Under the pieces are notes generated by a model. That model ran no database searches and was not told where the DNA came from. It was given only the letters and a program-made list of their open reading frames with translations. Source: Diaporthe sp. PMI_573 (lineage: Eukaryota > Ascomycota > Sordariomycetes > Diaporthales > Diaporthaceae). From it: DNA of 64,000 bases. The stretch lies in NCBI GenBank assembly GCA_021399435.1, contig JAJTUP010000005.1, forward strand, positions 1,821,937-1,885,936, in the 5' to 3' direction. The translations under genes and the position numbers were made by a program. Positions 10,622 to 21,949 of this stretch are shown here, piece by piece (the stretch's first letter is position 1; each line of letters opens with the position of its first letter).

Positions 10622-12671
10622 CTTGTGGACCTGGGATCGATATAAGACTCCCAATTTGAGACGCGAGGACCCCCGTGTACTTTTTTTTGGGGGGGGGCAA
10701 CGAAGAGTGAGGAAGAACAGCAGAAACTTTGCTGTTGACGAAAGGCAGAGAGGCCTGGGAAAAATAGGTGGGAAGGGAGGGAATGGAAATTGAGATTAAG
10801 CTTTGCAGGCCACGTGAGCTGAAACTTGCACACGCCCGGGCCTCGGCAGCTGTAGTCCCTGAAGCTCAATGCGCGGTCATAGGAGCGGATTTACTTAAAC
10901 CCTAGCCATTGATATTTTCTCTCGAGTGTTCGAGATCCACAGCGGGGTATGGTTCATCAGGCCCTCACTTATGGGCAACGATTGACTGTGGTGACGACGT
11001 GCGGCTCGAAAGGCTGGCATAGCGTAGCCGTGGGCCCACCATCACCCAGGCGAGCTTATCACGTCTATGGTCAAAGTCTGTTCCGGGTTTCAACTGTGAC
11101 ACATGACGCCCTGAAATATCACAACTCATTGTTGATCAATTATTTATGGCTAAGAGGAAGCTGTATGCTCGCAACCATCTAAAATCTACCGCTTTAAAAA
11201 GTTATGCAACAAGTTTCATTATTTGTCTGTACAGCGTCCGAGTCGTGCTCGTAGTTGCCCCCATGACGGAACAGAGGCTGCAGTAACTTAGCTCCCAGCC
11301 TTGGCCTCACCGAATCGCAATTCTCGAGGTTACTCTATGATCATGCTGCTCTTCCCCGGCGCCAACCCGGACTATCAGCCCTCACTTGCAAATGCACGGT
11401 TTAATGCGGGCCGAGATCCTGTCGATCCCTATCTTTGCCAGGCGGGCAGCGGCGTTGTATATAACCTTGACTGGAGACATTTTTATCCACCCGCATGCCG
11501 CCTAAGCCCGCCGTCTCCCAACCCACAGTGTATCTCCATTATGACGAGGAGCCAGTACGAAGTTCGGGTCCGATGGCTTCATAGCACCAAAACTTTTTGT
11601 AAGGTAGCGTTCCTGTGCCGGTATACCCCATGTTTTGATGCGGATGTGTTGCGATTTCTCAATGTGCTGTCTAGACAAGCCAGCCCTGCCTCCGTGTGCT
11701 GTAATAGCGGATACCCCTGGTCAAGGTATGCTGTGTGATGTTAGCAGACATGTCTTCGTCTCGTTAAAAATGGAAGCAGGCAGCCTCGTAATATATGAAG
11801 TTAATATGAACGCACCGAGCAAGGACAGAGATGGACTCGACACGATCCCGTACGCTAAAAATAGATATGTTCAACACAACGAATTCGGTGCTTCACCGAC
11901 AGCCGGGTATACGGTCTTCATTGCTTGAAGCTTCCGAGGCTTCCGAAGGCGAGTGCCACTTTACTGGCTTGCGGAAGGTATGCCACAGGGGAGTCAGCAA
12001 AAGCTGAAGTATACTGATGATCTTCAGAGATGTCGAAGGGACAAAGCGCTAGGGTTACATCGGAGCCCTATACATGCGATTGGTGCATATGCGTACAACA
12101 ATCAGAGACGCTTGTCGGCCGGAAAGGTCGGCAGAACTCAAAGACGGGAAACTCTGTTTACTGTGCTTCATTCGGTCACGCAGATGCTCGAGCGGCTGAG
12201 AGAACAAACCTTCCCACCGACACCTTTCCAAATCCCACGTCTAAATTCAGTGGCAGCAGCTTGATAGACTTTCATCTGAACTGCTCAGGGTTGGCTGGAC
12301 ACGTCTTGTGGAGCAAAGGCGATGAGCTTTGCACCGCCGTCCTCTTCGCTGTAACCTCGTCGCAAATGAAGACGCCGGGGCCTTACAATCTTCGCCTCAC
12401 ACACATCTGCTTTCCAGCCGTCGTATTTGCGGCCGTCTCAGAAGTCGGCCGGTCCTGTAGAACCTCCTAGTATATGACCTGATCCTCCAAAGATAAATAG
12501 AGCGCTTCCCACCCATCCAAATGCCTAAAACTCGACACCCAAACCACCCATCGCTCAGGCAGAATAATTATTACCCTTACCACAATCATCACCACAATCT
12601 CGCGCTCAGCATCATACACTATCTCAGACAACACAATACTGCCTCGACAAGTGCACTACACGACATCCATC
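10622..12671. other. Intergenic stretch, promoters of flanking genes
   Basis: 2 kb. A T8/G9 tract lies at about 10681-10697. At about 12490 an AAGATAAATAGAG TATA-like box is followed by a CA-rich leader up to the ATG at 12672, typical of a strongly expressed fungal gene. Open frames at 11301-11738, 11635-11928, 11953-12264 and 12030-12470 have no domain or splice support. Confidence 0.45.
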
Positions 12672-12965
12672 ATGCAAATCACCACAGTAGTGTCTATCAT
12701 CTCGATGCTGTCTGCTGCATCCAGCCTGGCGGTCGAACGAAGGGCAGTCCAGGACGACTCGACCATTTCGCCACGACAGTTCTGCAGTAACGACGGCGAC
12801 TGCTTTGGCGGCGCCAACTGTTGCAGTGGGTCATGTCAACTCGGTAGCTGCCGCATGGACGGAACTTGCGACGCGAGCAACGACTGCTACGGGGTCTGTG
12901 GCAACGATGCAAAGGCCGTCTGCGTGAATGCATATTGCCAGTGCTCTCCGGGGACATTCTGCTGA
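12672..12965 (+). CDS. Small secreted cysteine-rich protein, knottin-like spacing
   Basis: 97 residues in one exon from the ATG at 12672 (context CCATCATGCAA). An in-frame GTG upstream at 12651 is ignored. Residues 1-20 form a signal peptide (MQITTVVSIISMLSAASSLA). ERR at 22-24 and PR at 34-35 are possible processing sites before the cysteine-rich part. The mature region has 13 cysteines (38, 44, 50, 51, 55, 60, 66, 72, 76, 84, 89, 91, 97). The first six follow C-X5-C-X5-CC-X3-C-X4-C, which fits an inhibitor-cystine-knot spacing; the last seven make a second dense block. It resembles fungal effector-type or antimicrobial secreted peptides in size and composition only, and no named family is recognised. 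A TATA-like box and a 170-base CA-rich leader precede it. Confidence 0.8.
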   Translation: MQITTVVSIISMLSAASSLAVERRAVQDDSTISPRQFCSNDGDCFGGANCCSGSCQLGSCRMDGTCDASNDCYGVCGNDAKAVCVNAYCQCSPGTFC

Positions 12966-13885
12966 AAGGTTGCCGGCATTGGGAGGATGGCCCGCCGGAG
13001 TGGATTTAAGCAAGGCTCTGAGACGAGGCGCGAGTGATTTAGCCAACGTGTAATGAATGAGAACCATAAAATCATCACAGCCGATACAATAAACCCCGTG
13101 GGCGTGTGGTGTCTCCAGATTCAGCTTGCTCAATAAACATAATCTAGAACCTCTGCATTGTGTTTGGTCCACAAGGAATGTGTTTGCAGCCGCTGCCTGG
13201 ACTTCAGACTACATCCGTTGCGGCCAATTTAAACAATAACTACGCTGCTACCTGACGAATTCAGGCCTGCCGCACTTTTTCATAGCTACGAAAACGGGAT
13301 AGAAGCAGGGCGCGGCAGTGCACTCCGGGACCGGGTCAGCGCAAGGTGCAGAGTGTCACTTGGTGGGACCTAAATATATTCTCTGTATGCAACTCGCATA
13401 CCACGGCAGCACTGCTCGGGCAGACTTTAAAAATTTGAGCCCAACCACAATTGAGCAGTTTGAATCGATATGGGCAGACACAGAGAACACCCCTTGACTT
13501 CTGGTGGCGAACTCGATGTGTGCTGGAGTGGCGGTCGGCAAATCTCGCCCTACTTGATTGCCGGTGCTCAACCCGCCCACTCGGGGCCCGCCTGCGACGC
13601 GGTCAGCTTGAAATCACCATAACGTAGCCCTATTCCATGGAGCCTTCCTGTATAGGCATCGTGCTGCAAGCGACGGGGGATCTAACCCCGAGTTCTGAAC
13701 AATATCGCGGTACAATATGGCTGTGACCCCGTGATGTAACGTTGAGTACATGGCTGCGACGGGCAAGATGTAACCTGGCGGAGTGGGTACTTATCAAGCG
13801 GCTTGCTGCGCGCCTCCAAGTCTTTCAACGATTTGATCCCCAGGTACCCTCGTGATTACTTTCTCGCTGAGCTCGACCAGTCAGT
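12966..13885. other. Intergenic, GH35 promoter
   Basis: 0.9 kb between the secreted-peptide stop and the GH35 start. No open frame with support and no clear repeat are seen. Confidence 0.45.
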
Positions 13886-16525
13886 ATGAAGCTCGAATTT
13901 CTCACCACGTCGGCTCTTGTTGCTCTATTTCAACAAGCGCGGGCCTCGACCCCGCCGAGGTTGCCCACCGCAGCCGGGTCGTTCACATACAACAATAAGT
14001 CGTTCTTCCTTCATGGAGAGCCATTCACCATCATTGGGGGGCAGATGGACCCCCAGCGTATTCCCCCGGAGTACTGGAGGGACAGGCTGGCAAAAGCCAA
14101 TGCTATGGGGTTGAATACCATATTTAGCTATGTGTACTGGAACTTGCTAGAACCTGAGCCTGGCGAGGTATGACGTTTCCGGTGATAGTCATGCCGATTC
14201 AGGTCTTGCTTTTAAGATCGCCCAGAAGAGTCTTGCTTGTGGTCGCAGGGCTTCCCTCTTCTCCGTGCAAAACTGGCTATGCGAGATAGTACACTGCCAT
14301 GACCCTTTGCACGGGGCCTTTCTTGCAGTGCTTTTGATCGCTAACACCTGGTACCGCAGTGGCGCAGCAATGAACCCTCAAATGATATAGCCAGGTATTT
14401 CGAAATCGCTCAAGAGGAAGGATTGTCTGTGGTATTGCGCCCTGGGCCTTACATTTGTGGCGAGAGAGACTGGGGTGGCTTTCCGTCGTGGCTGAGCACT
14501 ATTCCTGGGCTAACTGTGAGGACGTACAACGAGCCGTATCTGAACTACTCGACTAGATATTTGGAGCGTCTTGCTGCCGACCTGCAGCACCTACAGGTGA
14601 CGAAGGGTGGTCCTTTACTCATGGTGCAGGTGGAGAATGAGGTCAGTGATGTCTGTCAGTTCCCTGCGAGTCTGGTCATGGACATTGCATTTGCAACGCA
14701 TTGCCCATACGAGTGCTTCCGGGCAAGAATATTACAGAAAATCTCTTCTTCCAGGAACGGATGCTAAAAGGACTGGCTAGTACGGTTCTTACGGGTCGAA
14801 TCACGAGTACACAGAGGCTCTAAGAGACGTTCTCCTGAAGAACTATGATGTTCCCTTGTATACGTATGTGGCACATAGGGATCGCGCTTCCCGGGGTTTC
14901 GACGATGTCCTAAATTGACAGATTCTTCACAGAAACGACGGAGGCGTTGAGTTCACATTGGTCGGAGGGAGTGTTCCTGGCGTAAGTGCCTCCTTCAGCC
15001 CTTTGAGACTATACATGTGTGCGTACAATTGCACCCAAGGCCCATACTATCCTTTTCGCTTTTTCTTTTTTTTTAAAAAAAAAATCTTATATTGCGGGCT
15101 GTGCTATATTCAGAGTCTGTTCCACTGCATTTCTCTTGCCAATTTGCAGTCTTGTGCTTCATCGGAAAACTCAAAATAATACAGGTACTCGCGGCGATCG
15201 ATGGTGACCCTTCAAGCGGCTTCGCGGCTCGGGACAAGTACATAACAGACCCATCAAAACTGGGACCGCTCCTCGACGGCGAATACTACACTCTTGCACC
15301 TGATATCTGGGGTTCAGAAAACCCACATAACGTTGCAAAGGACGACGACATTACACGATTTGCGAAAGATCTGGACTGGGTACTAGGAGCGAACAACTCC
15401 ATCAGCTTATACGTGCGTGCTATATCCCTCCTCTACACATCTTCAGTACTTGTGCATCTCATTTAACTCCCGGAAGATGTTCCATGGGGGCACCAACTTC
15501 GCTCTGGGAAGCGGCTCTATCTGGAGAAACAAGACTAGTGCCTTCACTACAAGCTACGACTACGGCTCGCCTCTCGACGAGAGTGGGCGGACCACGGATT
15601 ACTACTTCACACTGAGAGACACGATCAAGAAGTATTCAAATCGCAGCCTTTCTGAGGTCCCAGCCAATGTCCCGGTCCTGAGTATCCCGGAGATCCAGCT
15701 GGCCCCCCGAATGCAACTACTGGATACGACAGGCGCAAGCACATCGAGCGACCTCCCAACTACGATGGAGGAGCTCGGCCAGGACTATGGCTTTGTGCTA
15801 TATGAGCATAAGGTCACACAGGCCATGTCCGGTCTTTTGCAGCCCGGTGATCGCCCCAGGGATCGAGTCATCGTATATGTGAATGAAGCGCGCATCGGTG
15901 TCATTGATAGCATCTGTATGTCTAATCGCGCACTGTTTGTGTTGTTTGTCGTAGCTGACAGACCCAAGACCAGTTTCCGATGAATATCACATTGGACGTT
16001 AATCCAGGCGACACAGTCTCACTCTTGGTAGAGAACCTCGGGCGAGTGGACTACTGGTCGCTCGAAGCGTACACGTTTGATGGCCTGACTGATCCATACA
16101 AGGGCATTGTCGGAAATGTGACAATCGGGAATGTCACACTCAGGGGTTGGACAATGAAATCGTTCCCTTTGGGAGATGTCCCGCCCTTGGCGTTGAACAC
16201 AAACAACTCGGGACTCGCAGCATCGCCAATTTTCTACTCTGGGGTTTTCAAGGTTCAGAACTACTCCAACCCAGCAGAACTCGACACATTCATTGCAATC
16301 CCTAATGGTACAAAGGGCATGGTATGGGTCAATGGCTTCAACCTCGGAAGGTACTGGATTATCGGGCCCCAGCAATCACTTTACCTCCCAGGCACTGTTC
16401 TCAAAGCTGGACAGAACAACGATATTGTGGTACTCGAACTTGAGCCGGACCTAGACCGGCCGATGTTTGCAAAAGGCGAAGCAGCTCGCACCTGGGGAAA
16501 CAATCCTGATCCGGATTACATCTAG
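13886..16525 (+). CDS. Secreted GH35 beta-galactosidase, seven exons
   Basis: Retaining beta-galactosidase that removes terminal galactose, likely outside the cell. Exons: 13886-14167, 14360-14641, 14781-14863, 14933-14981, 15185-15412, 15477-15915, 15969-16525. They join to 1,920 nt and 639 residues, with no stop and all phases consistent. Introns run from 53 to 203 nt with donors GTATGA, GTCAGT, GTATGT, GTAAGT, GTGCGT and GTATGT; the last acceptor is AAG. The ATG at 13886 opens a signal peptide (MKLEFLTTSALVALFQQARA). The barrel shows IFSYVYWNLLEPEPG, LRPGPYICGERDWGG, acid/base Glu188 in MVQVENEYGS, nucleophile Glu265 in LLDGEYYT, and FHGGTNFA. The C-terminal beta domains include LLVENLGRVDYW and VWVNGFNLGRYWIIGPQ, typical of GH35. 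Its length is like animal lysosomal GLB1 and shorter than the roughly 1,000-residue Aspergillus LacA type. It is the last gene before the retrotransposon block. Confidence 0.92.
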
Positions 16526-18239
16526 GCTGTCTCTTATTAGCTGAGTTGAATTCGGGACGACTGGGGCTGACGCTCTTCGTGAAGCGCCGTAGAACGCTAT
16601 AAGTAACAGACCGAGCAGTAGATGAGTCAACGTTATTCTGTCTGGGTTCTTGGAGAGCCCCTCCTAGGTTACGACAGCCTCACTTATGGCCTCATCTGGG
16701 TCACACTCGCGCCCTGTTGTCGTTACCACTGCTGCGGGGTTGCGGCACATCCTCGACTGTGTGATGCGCTTATACATGAATGATATGGCATTTCCTGGCA
16801 CTCTTGGGCCAACGAAGCTGTTCCTCCTATGTTGTTAGAGCCTACTTAGATAGTCTATGCGGGTGATTAGCTTTAATTACCTACAACTTTAACCCCTGCC
16901 TAATACTTGCGACTGTCCGGGAATACCTGTAACAACAATTTACAGATACTGGCATGCTTTTTTCCGGTTTCAAAAAGTTGCAGATAATACTGAAGCAGTC
17001 TTCGGTTCTGAGTATGGCAGTTTGGATGAATACAAAGACGATATTCCTACGATCGAGTCCCTCGGGCTGGATTAAGGAACCTCTTAGAGGTTACTGAACG
17101 ACTTGGGTAGACCAAGATGAAGCGCTCTCATGGTGTCAGAGGAGAGGGTTGCGAGCCAGTCCCGTGCTCACTTGCAGCCTTGCAGCCTTGCTGCACCAAA
17201 GCCTACATCCTATTTTGGTCCGGGACAAGGCAAACTGTGACTCCTCGGAGATGGCTCCACATGGGCATGTTGAAGACTCTGAAATTATAACCTCACAACG
17301 TAGAGATCAATCCTGATGAAAAAGGTGCTTTGCTCCATGGAGCAATTGAGCTTTCCTGGAGAGTATATATGTTTTACTTGTACGCTAGCTGTTCCGGGGG
17401 ATTTGAGAGGCAACTTCGCTCTTTGTGGTACTCTATATTGATGAAGAGATAATATCTTGCGAAACAAGTTTTTGTAGACGGTGTAGCCGCTTGAGCACAA
17501 CATGCCTCTTGTTATGTAATCCAAAGTCTAGACGTCAGAATATCTGTCACCTTAAGAACTCCCATGGAAGGTGACCTTTTCCTTTACACGTAGGTACATT
17601 CATGCAATGGGATCCAAATTGCGCTTGAGCATGCCACTGTGAGGTGTGCCTCTCTCTACTCCCGGGTTGTGTCACCAGATGGCAGATTAACATAGGGTCA
17701 TCAGAATTGAGCCGGCCACATAATTATTGCGTACTTTCCTCTCCTCATAAGCACCTGGCTGGCACACTGACGACTCGACTGCACTACGCCAGGATCACTC
17801 ATTCGGTTCACGCTGCATTGTGTGTCGCTCCCAGTCACCGATAGATCCCCGTCCTCTTTTATCTGGTGCATGGTGCAGTGCTGGCCTGCTTGGACTCAGC
17901 CACGATCTATCGGGCAGTTGGACATGGCATTCGTGCATGATTGCACTGATGGCGAGACTACTAGATATACCGGACTGCGTCATTCACGCATGTACCGCAG
18001 GGTTATGCCGCCTGTATATTTTTTCTCAACTGACTGTTGTATTCCAATATATATACTATTTGTATTCTTTAAGTTCCTCTACTAAGCTGGAACAATAATA
18101 AGTGTCCTATAAAGACAAAAAACAATGTATCTTATCAATAATAATAGTAATATTTACTATATAAAGCTTTAAATAGTAATTTTCTATTCTATTTCTACAA
18201 ACTAGTATTCTGTTAGATATTACTACTTTATATAATTAA
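16526..18239. other. Intergenic transition into AT-rich repeat block
   Basis: 1.7 kb downstream of GH35. Composition is normal to about 18,040 and then turns AT-rich. Open frames around 17285-18098 have no support. No repeat shared with the later elements is recognised here. Confidence 0.45.
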
Positions 18240-18325
18240 GGTCCCGTAGTACATTAATCAACACACTAGGCTGCCTCGCTATAGAAATATAGGAGGCACG
18301 GGTTTAACTCCCGCTAGAACCACCA
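18240..18325 (+). other. Degenerate tRNA-like sequence with CCA end
   Basis: The first seven bases, GGTCCCG, partly pair with TAGAACC near the end, which is followed by A and CCA. An internal stretch GGTTTAACTCC matches the pol III B box GGTTCGANTCC with CG changed to TA, and TAGTACATTAATCAA resembles an A box. ACGGG/CCCGC would be a T-stem carrying one RIP-type change. A perfect hairpin, TGCCTC to GAGGCA around CTATA/TATAG, occupies the middle, so the anticodon arm is not standard. It may be a decayed tRNA gene or the head of a SINE. No anticodon is assigned. Confidence 0.35.
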
Positions 18326-18495
18326 ACCACACAATATTTTTAAATATATCGCCATCGGCAATGTGTTCTAGCTTCTGTGCCAGGGCTTGGCGGCATACCA
18401 TACTGTATATTACTCTTACGGGTTATTTTTAAGTACGCTATATAGTGTTGGATATAAAAATATATTGTTAAAATAAGTATAAACTCTTTTACATA
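18326..18495. other. AT-rich spacer before first Gy1 LTR
   Basis: 170 bases of mutated sequence with no recognisable feature. The last five bases before the LTR are ACATA. Confidence 0.4.
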
Positions 18496-18968
18496 TATAA
18501 TGATCAAGGTTTCCTGGGTCCTCTAAACCGTAGATTGGGGTTTATGTCTAAGATACGTAACAAGGCGGTTGATTAAGCAATGAGGTTTCTAACAATAATC
18601 ACAAGCTAATGAAAGCTATTTAGGGTAAATACTTAGATTAACTACTAAAAAGCTGTCCATATTATCTAGCTATCTGGTAACAAGTATATCCTTATATGTC
18701 CATCTCTTTAGTAAGGCTCGCTAGGAGCACTAGTCGCTTCTAGCGATCTAGTATAGAAGAGCATTTAGAGCGCTAGTCGCTCCTAGCACTCTATAGTGTT
18801 AGATCGCTAGGATCAATTATTACTCTAATTAATCTACCTTATCTAATTAGTGATTATGTAACCTGTGTCTTGGTCCCTTGTACCGTTTGTTTGGCTAGTA
18901 TGCTAGCCTAGTAGGGTTGTTTCTTTATAGAACCAACTGTTAGTTCTATTTCTATTAGGGTTATGATA
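18496..18968 (-). repeat. Gy1 LTR (copy a, 3' LTR)
   Basis: 473 bp, the same length as the other full Gy1 LTRs at 20697, 35060, 38265, 39531, 47735 and 58068. In element orientation it begins like TGTTACGACCCTGACAG and ends like CTTGATTATTACA, with transitions. The adjacent internal purine tract (GGAGGGGAATAAT read on the minus strand) is the polypurine tract. Confidence 0.88.
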
Positions 18969-19078
18969 TTATTCCCCTCCTTCTTTACATCTTTGTCTCT
19001 AAAGATTTGAGTAAGTTTCTTATCCTATTTCCTTTATGTTTTCTATGCTTCCTTTCTTTGCGTATTTCTATTCCTGCT

Positions 19079-19738
19079 ATATTGTTGTATATTACCTAAG
19101 GTCGGGTTGAAAAGACTTAAAAGAAGTCTAATAAATAAGCTGCCCTTGCTAACCTTATTAACTAAAAAGGTATTGTTTTTAAGACTATGCCTTGTTTTTA
19201 TTATTTTAAGGTAAATCGCGCCTACTGTTTTGCCCCTAAGTCCTTATAGTATAGTAAGTATATTTGTTCTAGGAAGTCTTATAATAGAAATAATATAGCT
19301 ATTTCCTATAGGTTTCTTTTATTTTCTATTTAGGTTTTCTTACTAACTTCTATAGTAAAATACTTATTATTTAAGTAAAAGTATTTAGAAAAGAAAGAAA
19401 TTAATGCTAAGAAAGAGTTATTCTTACTTTAGACAAAGCTACAGACCACTATAGGCCGCTTAGCCTATTTATGCTACTAAAAGCATCAAGCCAAGAAGTA
19501 ATTTTTTAAGTTATTTTATTATAGTATCTAATTATTAGATAAGGAAGACACCGAGTTAGAGTATCATTATTAGGAGAAAGAGGCTTAGGTTACTACTAAT
19601 ATACGGTCCTTTAGAGCTACGGGAATCTCTAATTAGTATTTCTTGGGTTTAGATCTAGATAGTCTAGGGGTCCCTGCTGATTTTCTTGTTAACCTTAAAA
19701 GTCTTATAGTACCTATTAGCAATTTGTCAGGTTCTTAA
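19079..19738 (+). pseudogene. Antisense ORF of Gy1 copy a, Zn2Cys6-like
   Basis: This frame lies opposite to gag-pol, between the 3' LTR and the chromodomain end of pol. It is 220 codons from an ATA (probable former ATG) to a TAA with no frameshift; in-frame stops are TAA/TAG at sites where other copies have Gln. Codon positions 39, 42, 49, 58, 61 and 68 are the six cluster positions (C-X2-C-X6-C-X8-C-X2-C-X6-C). Here position 39 is Cys and the other five are Tyr, each one transition from Cys. Downstream are a Lys/Glu-rich helical region and a C-terminal FLGLDLDSLGVPADF motif shared with the other copies. The function is unknown; the cluster spacing suggests DNA binding. Confidence 0.6.
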
Positions 19739-20696
19739 GGAGTTTCTAGGTATTATCTTTATTGTTATAATCCTTTTATTTAACCAGGTATTTAGTGTCG
19801 GCATTATATATTCTAGAATTAAGAATCTTTTCTATTTTCCATTCTTTTTTATTATTATCGAGTTTAATCTGTGTTTTAAACTATATATAGGCTGGTGCTA
19901 GTTTTAAGAGTAATATATAGAAGACTAGGTATATTTATATTTTTGTTAGTAATAAAAGCCTAAAGTTGATATTTAATAGTTTCTTTTTAATCTTAAATAG
20001 TCTAATCTTCTTATAGTCTAGTTTTTCGTTTAGTTATTTAGTTTTAATGTTTTTACAAAATAGGTAGACTTTATCCTCCTCCTCTAAGGTTAGTCTCTTC
20101 AACCTTTTTTTATTAGTGTAGGTTATTATTTATTTCTATATAAAGAGTAGTTCTTACCAAAGCTTCTTCTAAAGGTTTCAAATTTTAATCACCTTTTCTA
20201 TAACTAATTATACTTCTAGCCTAGAGATTAGTTCTATATAGGCTTCTAGTTTATAGCTATAGTTTGTATAAAAGGGTAAGACCTTTATAATACCTATATC
20301 TATACTATTATAGGCAAACTATACTATAGGTAATAACTATACCTAGTTGTTTTGTTTATAATTAATATAACTATAAAAATACTATTCTAGAATCTAGTTT
20401 AATCTTTTAGTTTACCCATCTATCTAGAGGTAGAAAGCTATAGATAGCTTTAACTTTATACTAAGTTATCTTATAAATAATTACTAAAAGTTAGAGGTAA
20501 ATACTATTTCTCTATTTAATACTATTTCCTATAGTGTACTATAGTTACTAATAATTATTTATAGAAAGGTATATGCAAGATTGTCTACATTATTTACTTT
20601 CTTATATAGTAGAAAATAGAAGTACCTTGTAAATCTATTAATAATAACTAGGATGCTGTCATACTAGGCTCCTGTCATTAGTTTCTTTAAGAGTGG
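19739..20696 (-). pseudogene. Gy1 copy a, chromodomain and integrase remnant
   Basis: On the minus strand, the region at about 19790-19870 encodes a decayed chromodomain (a KIL motif followed by the DTKYLV-type core). It is preceded by integrase sequence reaching the insertion point of copy b. Many TAG/TAA codons are present. The matching integrase core continues at 35538. Confidence 0.65.
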
Positions 20697-21169
20697 TGTA
20701 ATGATTAAGGTTTCCTGGGTCTTCTAAACTATGGATTGGGGTTTATGTCCAAGATACATAACAAGGCGGTTGATTAAGCAATAGGGTTTCTAATAATAAT
20801 CACAAGCTAATAAAAGCTATTCAGGGTAAATACTTAGATTAACTACTAAAAAGCTGTCCATCCTATCTAGCTATCTAGTAATAAGTGTATTCTTATATAT
20901 CTATCTCTTTAGTAAGGCTTGCTAGGAGTACTAGTTACTCCTGGCGATCTAGTATAGGGGAGCGTTAGGAGCGCTAGTTGTTCTTATTACTCCTTGGTAT
21001 TGGATTACTAGGATCAATTATTACTCTAATTAATCCATCTTATCTAATTAGTAATCACGTAACCTTTAGCTTAGTCCCTTATGTTGTTTATTTAGCCAGT
21101 ATACTAGCCTAGTAGGGTTGTTCCTTTGTAGAACTAACCGTTAGTCCTATTTCTATTAGGGTTGTAACA
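20697..21169 (-). repeat. Gy1 LTR (copy b, 3' LTR)
   Basis: 473 bp, bounded by TGTAATGATTAAGG on the left and GTTGTAACA on the right, so it has TG...CA ends. AGTGG precedes it directly. Confidence 0.9.
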
Positions 21170-21281
21170 TTATTCCCCTCCTTTATACTTCTTTATCCCT
21201 AAAGATTTAAGTAAGTTTCTTATCTTGTTTCCTTCATATCCTTATATATCTTTTCTTCTATTTTATCCTATCCTTTCTACT

Positions 21282-21949
21282 ATGTCATTATGCGTTACCT
21301 GAGGTTAGGTTAAAAAGACTTATATTAAAAAGTTAGAGGAACAAGCTACCCTTACTAACCTCATTAACTAGAAAGGTGTTATATTTAAAACTATACCCTA
21401 TTCTCATTGTTTTAAAGTAAATTATACATGTCGTGTTACCCCTGAGTCCTCGTGTTGTAGCGAGTACGTTCGCGCTGGGAAGTTCTGTGATAAAAACAAT
21501 ATAGCTACTTCTTATGGGTTTCTTTTTCCATTTCCTTAGTTTCTTTCTTTTGCTGACTTGTTATAGTAAAATATCTGTTATCTGAACAGGAGCGTCTAGA
21601 GAAAGAAGAGATTGATGCCAAGGAGGAGTTATTCCTGCTTTAAATAAAGTTGTAGACTGCTGTAGGTTGCTTAGCCTACTTACGTCGCTAAAAACATTAA
21701 GCTAAGGAGCAGTCTTCCAAGTTATTCCGTCGTGGTATCCAGTCGTTGGATAAGGAGGATACTGAGTTAGAGTATCGTCATTAGGAGGAGGAGGCTCGGG
21801 TTACTACTAATGTATAGTCTTTTAAAACTACAGGGATTTCTAATTAGCATTCCTTAGGTCTAGATCTAGATGGTCTAGGGGTTCCTGCTGATTTTCTTAT
21901 TAACCTTGAAAGTCCTATAATACCCGTTAGTAATTTATTAAGTTTTTGA
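21282..21949 (+). pseudogene. Antisense ORF of Gy1 copy b, best preserved Zn2Cys6-like cluster
   Basis: This copy keeps an ATG at 21282 (MSLCVT) and reads KKTYIKKLEEQ. In the cluster the six positions are Tyr, Cys, Cys, Cys, Tyr, Cys, with the segment RVTPESS between the third and fourth; both Tyr are TAT/TAC, one transition from Cys. After the cluster the frame shifts within a T-rich stretch and resumes as KYLLSEQERLEKEEIDAKEE. It ends at a TGA at 21947. Compared with copy a, the shift comes from 5 extra bases in the T-rich stretch, which ends GCTGACTTGTTATAG, a good match to a fungal branch point plus 3' splice site. The role is unknown. Confidence 0.62.

Noticed and set aside
10043..10645. 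200-codon open frame on the plus strand
   Set aside because: It lies antisense to the membrane-protein gene, which has clear hydrophobic helices and a proper start. No domain seen in the shadow frame.
11301..12470. Series of open frames between the membrane protein and the secreted peptide
   Set aside because: They overlap, have no recognisable domains, no consistent splice joins and no leader signals.
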